This document shows positions 40,610 through 48,603 of a DNA stretch of 64,000 bases, piece by piece. The stretch comes from Spirochaetales bacterium (GTDB taxonomy: Bacteria > Spirochaetota > Spirochaetia > Treponematales > UBA12059), in the NCBI GenBank assembly GCA_016928955.1, contig JAFGJV010000029.1, positions 1-64,000 of the forward strand, read 5' to 3'. Each line of letters starts with the position of its first letter. Position 1 is the first letter of the stretch. The notes under the pieces are model-generated. The model was not told the DNA's origin, ran no database searches, and saw nothing but the letters and a program-made list of their open reading frames with translations. The position numbers and the translations under genes were made by a program.

Positions 40610-42637
40610 GTGAAGAGAATGCCATCCATTCTCATCCTGGCCGTCGCCGCACTGGCGCTGGTCGGATGCCCTCAGCCAACAGATCCGGTCAAGGACATGA
40701 ATGCCAATCTCGGCACTCTAGCCGTGAATGCCGGACGCCTCTCGCCCGGCTTTGTCACCACCACTACCGTATACGATGTGGGCGTGCGCTACGACCAAGC
40801 CACCATTATCGTTACGGCCACGGCCGAGAGCAGCAAAGCTTCGATAGCCATAAACGGCCAGGCCGGTAGCGAGCTGGAGGTTGCCCTCGATACCGACCGC
40901 ACCATGGTATCAGTAGTCGTAACGGCGGAAGCCGGCAACACCTCTGGATACACGCTTTTCGTGGACAAGGCCGACAGCGAGCTTGTTCCCGTCTCGTTCC
41001 TGGTGGCCGAAAGCGTGGACGGAGCCACGGTAAGCGGTTCCACCCTTACGGCATATGATAGCCTTGGGGCTATCGTAGATACAACGACTGTTACCGGTGG
41101 TTCAGCTGTTGTGAACCTTGAACCGGATGCCTTATATACGTTCGAGGTTCAGCAAGCTGGGTACGCCGCCTCCTCTCTCCAGAACTACTATGTCAGCCCG
41201 CTCGGCGGCAATGATGTCACCATGATCCAGCAGAAGCTGGGCATGATCACGAGGCCCGCGACGGCCCCCCTATTCGATGATATTTCGCTTTCCAGGCTCG
41301 ATGATTTCACCGACGCCGCCACCTTGGTGGCCGGGCAACAGCTGAATACGGCCGGTACCACGTACATCCTCGTGGCGATCCTCTCCGATTCGGCCACGGA
41401 GGCCACGGCTTGGTCCGGTTTCGGCGTGAAGGCTGACTTCGACTACGCCCCAAGCTCCCTCAATGGCATGGACGCCATCATGCTCATGGATCCGTACTTT
41501 GACACTGATGCTGGGAAATACGTCAACCTATATCTTGTCGACCTGAGCGGCGGCGAATACCCGGCCGGTGAGCACGATTTGGTGCTGGTTGCCTACGATG
41601 TGGCCAACAACCGAGCCGAGACCCGCATCCCGGTAATCATGGAAGCCAATGGTTCTTCTGGAGCTGACGTATCCGAAGCGGTATTCTCCGATCTGCTTGC
41701 GGATCTTAGGGCTTACCCGGTCAGCCGCGGCTTCTTCAGCAAGGACCCGGGGAACTCCATCCAGGCCCTGGATCCCTATGAAGGTCATGACGTCTCCTAC
41801 CGCGCCCAGATCAGCTTCAAGCTGACAGACGGCGCTACCACGCCCGCCAACGTGGCCATCCGTGGCTTTGACCTCTACCGCAGAGAAGCTGGCCAGACGA
41901 GCTTCAAAAAGGTCGGCGCCACCATGTATGGCGCTCTTTCCACTGGCTCATCCGGCACCCACTCGATGTTCGACAGCGACAGCGGCCTAGAAGCCGGTGT
42001 TACCTACGAGTACATGATCGTGGCCTACACCGACGCTTCCCATACAGTAAAATCATCGGTGGCCACGTCCAAGGTCATGGCGCCCTTCTCGGCCAGCCTG
42101 GTTGGCCCAGCCAACCGGAGCACCGCCTCGTTCGGCGAGGACGGAAGCGGCTATCCCTATGGCCCGGAGTACTCCTTCTCCATCAGCGACACATCGCTGT
42201 GGAACGCGACCGAGTCCGATTTCTTCTACTTCGCCCTGACGGTCAACGAGAAGGCCGGTCCCTACGCCTACTACGGCAAGTTCCGCTTCAACTTCTCAAC
42301 CTCCAATTTCGAGGCGCTGAACGCGTATACCGGCAGCTGGCTCAATCTTGGATCGAGCGGAAGCATTTTCGACTACACCGGAGGAACCATCACCTTCCTT
42401 TACGGTGGATACGTGGCCTTCATCAACCAGACCAACTTGGTAAACGGCGCGCCCATCCAGTACACCGATGGCGCAGTCTACGAGTGGGACATCATAGGCG
42501 ACCTGTCCGGCGGCCATCCCGCTTGGTTCGAGAAAGCCTACACTGGCGGAATCGCCAAGTCCTACGCCGATGGGTATTCGGAAGGCGCCAATACCTCAAA
42601 TGGCCGCTTCGAAGTCGTGGCCGCGGTCGCCCCGTAA
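40610..42637 (+). CDS. PrcA-like surface lipoprotein
   Basis: This 675-residue lipoprotein starts at a GTG preceded by GAGGAGG, with lipobox ALALVGC (Cys20). Residues 30-115 form a cadherin-like beta-sandwich of the NANLGTLAVNAG type seen in many spirochaetal surface proteins. The rest is beta-rich, with a fibronectin-like segment around 395-480. Its size and position directly before a subtilisin-like lipoprotein match prcA of the T. denticola dentilisin operon. I cannot confirm sequence homology to PrcA without alignment. Expected location is the outer membrane or surface. Confidence 0.75.
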   Translation: MKRMPSILILAVAALALVGCPQPTDPVKDMNANLGTLAVNAGRLSPGFVTTTTVYDVGVRYDQATIIVTATAESSKASIAINGQAGSELEVALDTDRTMVSVVVTAEAGNTSGYTLFVDKADSELVPVSFLVAESVDGATVSGSTLTAYDSLGAIVDTTTVTGGSAVVNLEPDALYTFEVQQAGYAASSLQNYYVSPLGGNDVTMIQQKLGMITRPATAPLFDDISLSRLDDFTDAATLVAGQQLNTAGTTYILVAILSDSATEATAWSGFGVKADFDYAPSSLNGMDAIMLMDPYFDTDAGKYVNLYLVDLSGGEYPAGEHDLVLVAYDVANNRAETRIPVIMEANGSSGADVSEAVFSDLLADLRAYPVSRGFFSKDPGNSIQALDPYEGHDVSYRAQISFKLTDGATTPANVAIRGFDLYRREAGQTSFKKVGATMYGALSTGSSGTHSMFDSDSGLEAGVTYEYMIVAYTDASHTVKSSVATSKVMAPFSASLVGPANRSTASFGEDGSGYPYGPEYSFSISDTSLWNATESDFFYFALTVNEKAGPYAYYGKFRFNFSTSNFEALNAYTGSWLNLGSSGSIFDYTGGTITFLYGGYVAFINQTNLVNGAPIQYTDGAVYEWDIIGDLSGGHPAWFEKAYTGGIAKSYADGYSEGANTSNGRFEVVAAVAP

Positions 42638-42655
42638 GGAAAAGGAGCAAACAAG

Positions 42656-44896
42656 ATGAAGAAACTGCTAGTAATCCTGGCCGCCGCGCTCCTGCTGGGG
42701 AGCTGCGGTTTGCCCTTCCTGCAGGCCCCCGCCATGGGGCCCGCCGAGGAAGCCGGCCTCAACGTGGTCAAGGTGGCGCCCACCAAGGCCGCAGATCTCG
42801 AGCTCTACAACAACGAGTGGGTCAATTACGGCTACGTCATCGTCAAGACCGATGACGGTTTCGACGTGTCCCGCTTCGAGGCCCTCGGCGCCGAAGTGGC
42901 CGGCTCGTTCACGCTGCGGAACGCTCCTGGCACCTACTGGCGCCTCTACAAAACCACGGGCGTTGCCCAGCTCATCAGCCGCTTGCGCTACCAGCGTGGC
43001 GTGGCCTACGCGGAGCCCGAACTTGTTTCCAAGCGCGTTCTTCCGGTAGTTGAAAATGCAAGCGCCCGGTCCCTGACCAGCGGCGACCTTGCGGACGACC
43101 CGCGCGCCCAGTCCAGCGAATACTCGCTGGCCATCACCCAGGCCCTGGATTCCTACAAAGCCGTTGCCGACGGCGGCAATGGCTACGGGACCAACGAGGT
43201 GTACGTCGGCGTCATCGACACCGGCATCAACATGGCCCATGAAGACTTCTGGTACGACGACGACGAGAACCCGACCACCCAGGACGTGTCCATCGTCGAG
43301 TACGCCAAGAGCGCCTTCATAAAGGCCGCCGACGGCACCATGACCTGGGTCGGCGATGGCGTCGACCACGTGACCGTGCCCAGCGGCGAGAACTGGGATG
43401 ACCAGGCCCACGGCACCCACGTCTCCGGCACCATAGCCGCACGCGGCGACAACGGCGTCGGCGTGGCAGGCGTGGCGTGGAAGAACGTCAAGCTGATCTC
43501 CTACAAGTGCTTCGCCGACGCGGACAGCGGTTCCGGCTCGGACTGGTCCGTGTATTACGGCCTGGCCGACCTAGCCGACTGGAAGGTGGCCAACGGCGTA
43601 ACCCAGGCGACCATACCCGTGAACATGTCGCTCGGCGGCTCTTACGCGGGCTCCTTCGAGCTCGAGATGATCAACTACGCTCTGACCCGGGGCGTCCTTC
43701 CCATCGTGGCTATGGGCAACGACGGCATGCGCATGGGCCAGTTCCCCGCCTCGTACCAGGGCGTCGTGGCCGTAGGCGCCACCAACGGCAAGGACGAGAA
43801 GGTCCACTTCTCCAACACCGGCCACTGGATCAGCGTGTCCGCCCCCGGCTACGATATCATCAGCACGGGCAACGGCAGCGCGTACTGGAACGGCGACCCC
43901 TGGGGCAATGTCGTCCGCCAGACCGAGTACCAGTGGATGAGCGGCACGTCCATGGCCACGCCTTTCGTCACCGGCATGGTCGGGTACCTCCTCTCCTTCG
44001 ACCCGACGCTGACCCCCTACCAGGTCAAGCGCGTGCTCGAGCTGACCGCCGACGATCTCGGCGCGGCCGGCTTTGACGAGGACTTCGGCTACGGCCGCGT
44101 CAACGTCCTGGATGCCGCCACCATGGTGAGGACGGGGACCGGTTTACCCGCAGACAATTCCCACTACCTGAACACCAAGATCGTGGCCACGGTTGAGAAT
44201 ATCAGCGCTGCCTACGACTCGGGGATCGCCGAATTCCAGAAACGCATAGTCGGCGCCACGGTCAGCTTGTACGACTCGCTCGGCCAATTCATCGCCCTGG
44301 GCATGACCAACGGCACTGACGGCTCGGTGGAATTCCGGGGACTCACTGCCGGAACCTACACACTCAAGGTCAACTACGAGGGAGAGCTCCAGTCCCAAAT
44401 CGTGACCCTGGACGGCACCGCTGACCAGACCGCGGCCTTCAGCTACGACAAAACCATACTCTTCGTCTGCACCGTGCCGAACCTGGCTTACAATGCCGGC
44501 GAGGACGCTACCGACACCATGCTCACCCTATACGAGTACAATCCCGCCGGCGGAACGGAGGAAGAAAAGTACATCTACGTCACGGACGTGGATCAGGATT
44601 ACCTGGACACCCTGTCGGCAGAGGTGGTGAGCGGCAAGACCTACTTTGTGGAGATCGCGCCCTACAACCAGCGCGGCGGCAACTACGCCATCCAGATTGG
44701 TTTCTCGCCCATCACCGAGGCCAACGCGGTCGATGGCGCTCGCCTTTCCTCGGACAATGACAGCCATGAGGCCGACGGCACCTACGCGGAGGCTTTAGAT
44801 AAGGGAGAGTTCGATCTCGGCACGCCTTTTGGCGCGAACCTGGTTGGCGGAAGCGCATCAACCGACGTGGACATCTTCATGTTCACTGTTCCCTGA
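42656..44896 (+). CDS. subtilisin-like (S8) lipoprotein protease, dentilisin PrtP-like
   Basis: A 746-residue protease. The lipobox is LLLGSC (Cys17), followed by a propeptide-like region (about 30-135). The catalytic domain has Asp188 in VYVGVIDTGIN, His252 in AHGTHVSGTI, the oxyanion Asn355 region MGNDG, and Ser432 in SGTSMATPFVTG. A C-terminal extension (about 490-746) contains a carboxypeptidase-regulatory-like beta domain and a pre-peptidase-like beta domain. The triad is intact. AAAGGAGCAAACAAG precedes the ATG, 18 bases after the PrcA-like gene. It probably acts at the cell surface, like dentilisin. Confidence 0.9.
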   Translation: MKKLLVILAAALLLGSCGLPFLQAPAMGPAEEAGLNVVKVAPTKAADLELYNNEWVNYGYVIVKTDDGFDVSRFEALGAEVAGSFTLRNAPGTYWRLYKTTGVAQLISRLRYQRGVAYAEPELVSKRVLPVVENASARSLTSGDLADDPRAQSSEYSLAITQALDSYKAVADGGNGYGTNEVYVGVIDTGINMAHEDFWYDDDENPTTQDVSIVEYAKSAFIKAADGTMTWVGDGVDHVTVPSGENWDDQAHGTHVSGTIAARGDNGVGVAGVAWKNVKLISYKCFADADSGSGSDWSVYYGLADLADWKVANGVTQATIPVNMSLGGSYAGSFELEMINYALTRGVLPIVAMGNDGMRMGQFPASYQGVVAVGATNGKDEKVHFSNTGHWISVSAPGYDIISTGNGSAYWNGDPWGNVVRQTEYQWMSGTSMATPFVTGMVGYLLSFDPTLTPYQVKRVLELTADDLGAAGFDEDFGYGRVNVLDAATMVRTGTGLPADNSHYLNTKIVATVENISAAYDSGIAEFQKRIVGATVSLYDSLGQFIALGMTNGTDGSVEFRGLTAGTYTLKVNYEGELQSQIVTLDGTADQTAAFSYDKTILFVCTVPNLAYNAGEDATDTMLTLYEYNPAGGTEEEKYIYVTDVDQDYLDTLSAEVVSGKTYFVEIAPYNQRGGNYAIQIGFSPITEANAVDGARLSSDNDSHEADGTYAEALDKGEFDLGTPFGANLVGGSASTDVDIFMFTVP

Positions 44897-44921
44897 TAGC
44901 GCCCACGTCCAAAGCTTTCCT

Positions 44922-44948
44922 GGCGGCCCCTTTGGGGGCCGCCTTTTT
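44922..44948 (+). terminator. terminator of the protease operon
   Basis: A 9-bp stem (44922-44930 with 44935-44943) followed by five T residues, 26 bases after the protease stop. Confidence 0.88.
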
Positions 44949-44979
44949 GTATCTGGCTTCAGTTTGCCGTGAAGGGCAT

Positions 44980-45099
44980 AAAAAAACCGTCCGCGCGGGA
45001 GCACGGACGGCCGGGGGGAATCCCTTAAGGAGGTTCAACCCTCGATCCTGGAAGGAGGCTGGCATCGTCTTCCTCCCCCGCCAGGAAGGACGCCGGCCC
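44980..45099 (-). ncRNA. candidate C-rich small RNA
   Basis: On the minus strand a promoter (45106-45134) is followed by about 120 bases with no open frame. The stretch ends in an intrinsic terminator: a 7-bp stem (44987-44993 with 45004-45010) and seven T residues. The RNA would carry two CCTCCTT blocks (45027-45033 and 45052-45058), complementary to Shine-Dalgarno sequences. It does not contain the conserved SRP RNA motif. Alternatively it is an untranslated tail of the oadBG transcript. Confidence 0.5.
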
Positions 45100-45105
45100 A
45101 GGTTC

Positions 45106-45134
45106 AGGGTACGACGGCATCCCTATTCTGTCAA
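45106..45134 (-). promoter_or_regulatory. promoter of the candidate small RNA
   Basis: TTGACA (45129-45134), 17 bases, TACCCT (45106-45111) on the minus strand, downstream of oadG. No coding sequence follows it before the next terminator. Confidence 0.55.
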
Positions 45135-45175
45135 CAGAAACATGCAAGCGGTTTCGCCGCAAGACGGGCGATAGC

Positions 45176-45334
45176 TCAGCCGCCCTGTTTTCTCCCGCCG
45201 AGCTTGTCGGCCAGCCAGATGATCAGGAAGAACACGGTCAGGGTGGCGAACACGCCTATGAGGCCGCCGGCGCTGACGAACAGGGCTTGCATGGTATCCC
45301 CCGCGCCGCGCGCGGAATCAATCAGGTTTTCCAT
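45176..45334 (-). CDS. oadG: OadG-like small subunit of a sodium-pumping decarboxylase
   Basis: A 52-residue protein with a single membrane helix (TLTVFFLIIWLADKL) and a short charged tail, encoded 12 bases after oadB. This is the size and layout of the gamma chain that joins alpha and beta subunits in Na+-translocating decarboxylases. It is short even for that family, so assignment rests mainly on position. The start ATG at 45334 has GAAAGGAAACG upstream. Confidence 0.7.
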   Translation of the reverse strand: MENLIDSARGAGDTMQALFVSAGGLIGVFATLTVFFLIIWLADKLGGRKQGG

Positions 45335-45346
45335 CGTCGTTTCCTT

Positions 45347-46474
45347 TCATCCTACCAGGAGCGGCACCAGGGCCAGGACCATGCCGCCGGCTATGATCGA
45401 GCCCAGCTGGCCGGACACGTTGGCGCCCATGGCGTGCATCAGGATGATGTTGCCCCGCTCCTCCTCCGCGGCCATCTTCTGGACCACGCGGCCGGACATG
45501 GGGAACGCTGATATGCCGCAGGCACCGATCATTGGATTGACCTTGCGGCCGGCGGGCAGGAAGAGGTTGATCAGCTTGGCAAAGAGCACCCCGCCCGCGG
45601 TGTCGAAGACAAAGGCCACAAGGCCCATGCCCAGGATGAGGAGCGTGGTGCCGTTCAGAAAGTCGGCGGCCTTCATGCTTGAGCCTATGGCTATGCCCAG
45701 GAGCAGGGTGACCAGGTTGGCTAGCTCGTTCTGGGCCGCCTTGGACAGGCGCTCGAGCACGCCGGACTCACGGATCAGGTTCCCGAACATAAGGGATCCC
45801 ACAAGCGGCACGGATATGGGCGCCACGATGCCGGCTATCATGGTAACCGCTATGGGGAACATCACGCGCAGCCATTTGGGCACGCCCGACTCGTGGTAGG
45901 TCATGTGGATGGTGCGTTCCTTGCGCGTGGTGAGGAGTCGTATCACCGGCGGCTGGATGAGGGGCACCAGGGCCATGTATGAATAGGCGGCCACCGATAT
46001 GGGTCCCAGGTAGGTTCTGGCAAACTTGTTGGCCACGTATATGGCCGTTGGCCCGTCTGCCGCGCCTATGATGCCTATGCTGGCGGCCAGCTTGAGGTCG
46101 TCAAAGAAGAAGGTGGCCAGGATCATGGTGGCAAAGATGCCAAACTGCGCCGCCGCCCCGAAGAAAATCATAAACGGGTTCTTGAACAGCGGCCCGAAGT
46201 CTATCATCGCCCCCACCGCTATGAAAATCAGGATGGGAAAGAGCTCGTTGGCGATGCCGCCCTCGTACAGTATCTGAAGGAAGCCAGCGTGCCCGTCATG
46301 CGACCAGGCCACGGCCAGCGGCAGGTTGACCAAGATGGCCCCAAAGCCTATGGGCAGGAGCAGCATGGGCTCGTATTCCTTCACGATGGCCAGGACGATC
46401 AGGGTGATGCCCACGGCGTACATGACCGCTTCCTGCCAGCCTATGGACGTGAAGCCTATGAATAGTTCGTTCAT
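45347..46474 (-). CDS. oadB: Na+-pumping decarboxylase beta subunit
   Basis: A 375-residue polytopic protein of the OadB/GcdB/MmdB family. The conserved GIIGAADGPTAIYVANKF segment (about residues 130-147) contains the Na+-binding Asp, and SLMFGNLIRESGV is also typical. It moves Na+ out of the cell using decarboxylation of a biotin-bound carboxyl group. The biotin carrier/alpha subunit is not in this window, so the substrate (oxaloacetate, methylmalonyl- or glutaconyl-CoA) is open. AGGAAAGGCGG precedes the ATG at 46474. Confidence 0.92.
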   Translation of the reverse strand: MNELFIGFTSIGWQEAVMYAVGITLIVLAIVKEYEPMLLLPIGFGAILVNLPLAVAWSHDGHAGFLQILYEGGIANELFPILIFIAVGAMIDFGPLFKNPFMIFFGAAAQFGIFATMILATFFFDDLKLAASIGIIGAADGPTAIYVANKFARTYLGPISVAAYSYMALVPLIQPPVIRLLTTRKERTIHMTYHESGVPKWLRVMFPIAVTMIAGIVAPISVPLVGSLMFGNLIRESGVLERLSKAAQNELANLVTLLLGIAIGSSMKAADFLNGTTLLILGMGLVAFVFDTAGGVLFAKLINLFLPAGRKVNPMIGACGISAFPMSGRVVQKMAAEEERGNIILMHAMGANVSGQLGSIIAGGMVLALVPLLVG

Positions 46475-46504
46475 CGTTCCGCCTTTCCTGTGCGTGTACG
46501 TTCC

Positions 46505-46534
46505 AGTGTAGCGTCCCGGGCTGTGCCTGGACAA
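46505..46534 (-). promoter_or_regulatory. oadBG promoter
   Basis: TTGTCC (46529-46534), 18 bases, TACACT (46505-46510) on the minus strand. Confidence 0.6.
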
Positions 46535-46642
46535 GGCGGGCCTGGCCCTCAATCCCAAGCCGCGCCACGCCGACAATGGAGGTAGGGCGGCGATACAGGC
46601 CGCCCCGGCTTACACCGCTAGGGCCTAAGCCAAGGAGGAACC

Positions 46643-46837
46643 ATGAAGATGTTTTCCATTAAGAGCGCGGTCGGCGCGTCCTCCCTCCTGGAACTCGTGG
46701 ACGAGGTCGAGGACGGCTTTATCGTGCGCATCGTGCGGCACCGCGACGACTGGGACGACGTGAGCGAGGAATTCATGACGCGCGAGCTGTTCGACACCTG
46801 CGTGCGCACGGGCTACATAGCCGAGCTCAGCGCCTAG
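46643..46837 (+). CDS. small acidic protein of unknown function
   Basis: A 64-residue protein with an excellent AAGGAGGAACC ribosome binding site and its own terminator, which supports a real gene. The sequence starts MKMFSIKSAVGASSLLELVDEV and is rich in Asp/Glu, with alternating beta-like stretches (GFIVRIVRHRDDW). No signal peptide or membrane segment. I recognise no family. The leader before it holds a small hairpin (GGCGGC/GCCGCC, near 46587-46605). Confidence 0.75.
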   Translation: MKMFSIKSAVGASSLLELVDEVEDGFIVRIVRHRDDWDDVSEEFMTRELFDTCVRTGYIAELSA

Positions 46838-46879
46838 CGCCCGTCCACGTATCCGGACACATTAAAATAGTGAGACCCG

Positions 46880-46915
46880 GCGGCCGCCCTTTTCTGGGGA
46901 CGGCCGCTGTTTTTT
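46880..46915 (+). terminator. terminator after the small acidic protein
   Basis: A GC-rich hairpin (GCGGCCG near 46880 pairing with CGGCCGC near 46901) followed by a TGTTTTTT run. Confidence 0.82.
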
Positions 46916-46960
46916 AAAAGCCGTGCCGGATGCCGTATCGGTACGTCGCATTCGGCCGGC

Positions 46961-47752
46961 TCAGTAATCCTTGCGCTTCATGATCCGTAACGCCAGAGCT
47001 GCCACGCCTGTCGACCACACGATCTGGTATAGGAAATAGGGCACGCCCATGCGGAAGATAAAGGCCGGTATCCTTTGCGCCAACTCGGGGTTGTCAATTT
47101 TGATAATGGCGCCGTTCGTCGGGAGGACGAACATCAACGGCCCCCGGACTATGGAGGGTAAGCGCGCCCTTACGTACAGGAACGGCACTTCCCCCATATT
47201 CACGACATCGCCGGCCACAAAGGCCGCCAGGCACAGCGCAAGGCCCGACCATCCGTACATGAGGGTGCTTGCAATCAAGCCGACCGACAGATAGGCCAAC
47301 GACTGGGACGTGTAGCCCACCATAAACTCGATCATATTTCGCGCGCTACCGGGCACCTTGAAAATCACATTGAACAACCATACGTTGACAAAGACCAAGG
47401 CAAGAAAACCCAGGAGAGCCGTTAGGGCGACGCGCAGGTGGTTCCAGAACACCGTGCCCTTACGCTCCACATGCGCCAACTCGACGTAGAAATGGCCGCC
47501 GGGCAGTTCCGGCCCCACAAGCCGGACGCCCAGATACATGGAAAACAGCGGCAGGACGATTCTGGCCACCTTTTCAATGGCCGACCAGAACGTGACCGCC
47601 TTCCGGTAGTCGGACATCCGGAGGTTCATGGCCTCGGGCACTCCGGAGCCGAAGAACGAAAGATTGAGGACGACAAGGCCACCGATTATGAAACCAAGGA
47701 AAACCGGATCGTTGACGAGCCGCCGTAGGCGGTAGCTCAAGTTCGGCGTCAT
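46961..47752 (-). CDS. ABC-2 type transporter permease
   Basis: This 263-residue protein has six membrane helices with the layout of ABC-2 export permeases (N-terminal cytoplasmic RRLVNDPVF, large first external segment). It overlaps the ATPase gene by ATGA, so the two form one transporter. Substrate is unknown. The two small exported proteins and the anchored protein upstream suggest export or defence functions rather than nutrient uptake (inference). Confidence 0.82.
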   Translation of the reverse strand: MTPNLSYRLRRLVNDPVFLGFIIGGLVVLNLSFFGSGVPEAMNLRMSDYRKAVTFWSAIEKVARIVLPLFSMYLGVRLVGPELPGGHFYVELAHVERKGTVFWNHLRVALTALLGFLALVFVNVWLFNVIFKVPGSARNMIEFMVGYTSQSLAYLSVGLIASTLMYGWSGLALCLAAFVAGDVVNMGEVPFLYVRARLPSIVRGPLMFVLPTNGAIIKIDNPELAQRIPAFIFRMGVPYFLYQIVWSTGVAALALRIMKRKDY

Positions 47753-48603
47753 GGCCGCACCCCCCTCTCACCCAGTCCGGCATGGTACCAGTCCTCAAGA
47801 TCCGCCGTCGCATAATCGACGTCTGCCAGCCTGTAAGCCCCATCGAGCCTGACCTCGGGTCCGCCCAGCTTCAGGCACTCCAATTTCTCAGTTTCTGAAC
47901 CGCCGCGTCGCTCCAGCGTCACGGTGGCGTTTCGGCTCGCGCGCTTGTAGTCGCCCACGACTATCTCATTGGATACGACCCCGTCCTTGAGCAGTCCCGC
48001 TTTGTGGCATACGCGCTCCAGATCCGTAAGGATGTGGGAGGTCATAAGCACGGCACTGCCGGCTTCCAGTTTGGCCTTGACCATATCCAGGGCTACCCTG
48101 CGCGCGACCGGGTCCAGGTCGGACGTGGGTTCATCCAGTATGATCAGTTCCGGGCTGCCGAGAAAGGCCTGGATCAATCCGGCCTTCTTCCTCATCCCCT
48201 TGGAAAACGTCGATATGCGCGCCTTCAGGGCGCCCTCGATTCCAAGTTCTCCGGCCATGCGCGTGTATTCGGTTTTGGCCGCTCCTGCAGCCAAGCCTTT
48301 CAGTTCGGCCATGGCGTCCAGGTACTCACTGAGCGCCAGGTTCCTTGGCGGGGCCAGCACCTCGGGCAGGTAGGAAAGTCCCCGCCGTTTCTTGAGCTGG
48401 CCCAGATGCATGCCGGCAAAGCGCACGCTGCCGGAATCCACAGTGATTGATCCGATAATGGCCTTGATGGTGGTGGACTTGCCCGCCCCATTGGGACCGA
48501 TGAGCGCATACGCCTTGGCCGGCCCTATTTCAAGCGACAAGCCTTTGAGCACGGGCGATCTTCGGTCATAGGCCTTCCTGAGCGTGTCGATGACCAGGCT
48601 CAT
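47749..48603 (-). CDS. ABC transporter ATP-binding protein
   Basis: A 284-residue ATPase of the ABC-2 export class. Walker A is GPNGAGKST (residues 36-44), the signature is TFSKGMRKK in place of LSGGQ (about 134-142), and Walker B is LIILDEPTSDLDP (about 154-166). The H-loop is LMTSHI. The ~65-residue C-terminal extension is typical of this class. It overlaps both neighbours by ATGA junctions. Confidence 0.92.
   Translation of the reverse strand: MSLVIDTLRKAYDRRSPVLKGLSLEIGPAKAYALIGPNGAGKSTTIKAIIGSITVDSGSVRFAGMHLGQLKKRRGLSYLPEVLAPPRNLALSEYLDAMAELKGLAAGAAKTEYTRMAGELGIEGALKARISTFSKGMRKKAGLIQAFLGSPELIILDEPTSDLDPVARRVALDMVKAKLEAGSAVLMTSHILTDLERVCHKAGLLKDGVVSNEIVVGDYKRASRNATVTLERRGGSETEKLECLKLGGPEVRLDGAYRLADVDYATADLEDWYHAGLGERGVRP

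Noticed and set aside
44980-45099. Signal recognition particle RNA
   Set aside because: The size fits, but the conserved GGAAGCAGC-type apical motif is absent on both strands.
44932-45174. Plus-strand 80-residue frame after the protease operon
   Set aside because: It starts inside the terminator, has no ribosome site and is rich in Arg and Pro; the minus-strand RNA signals explain the region better.
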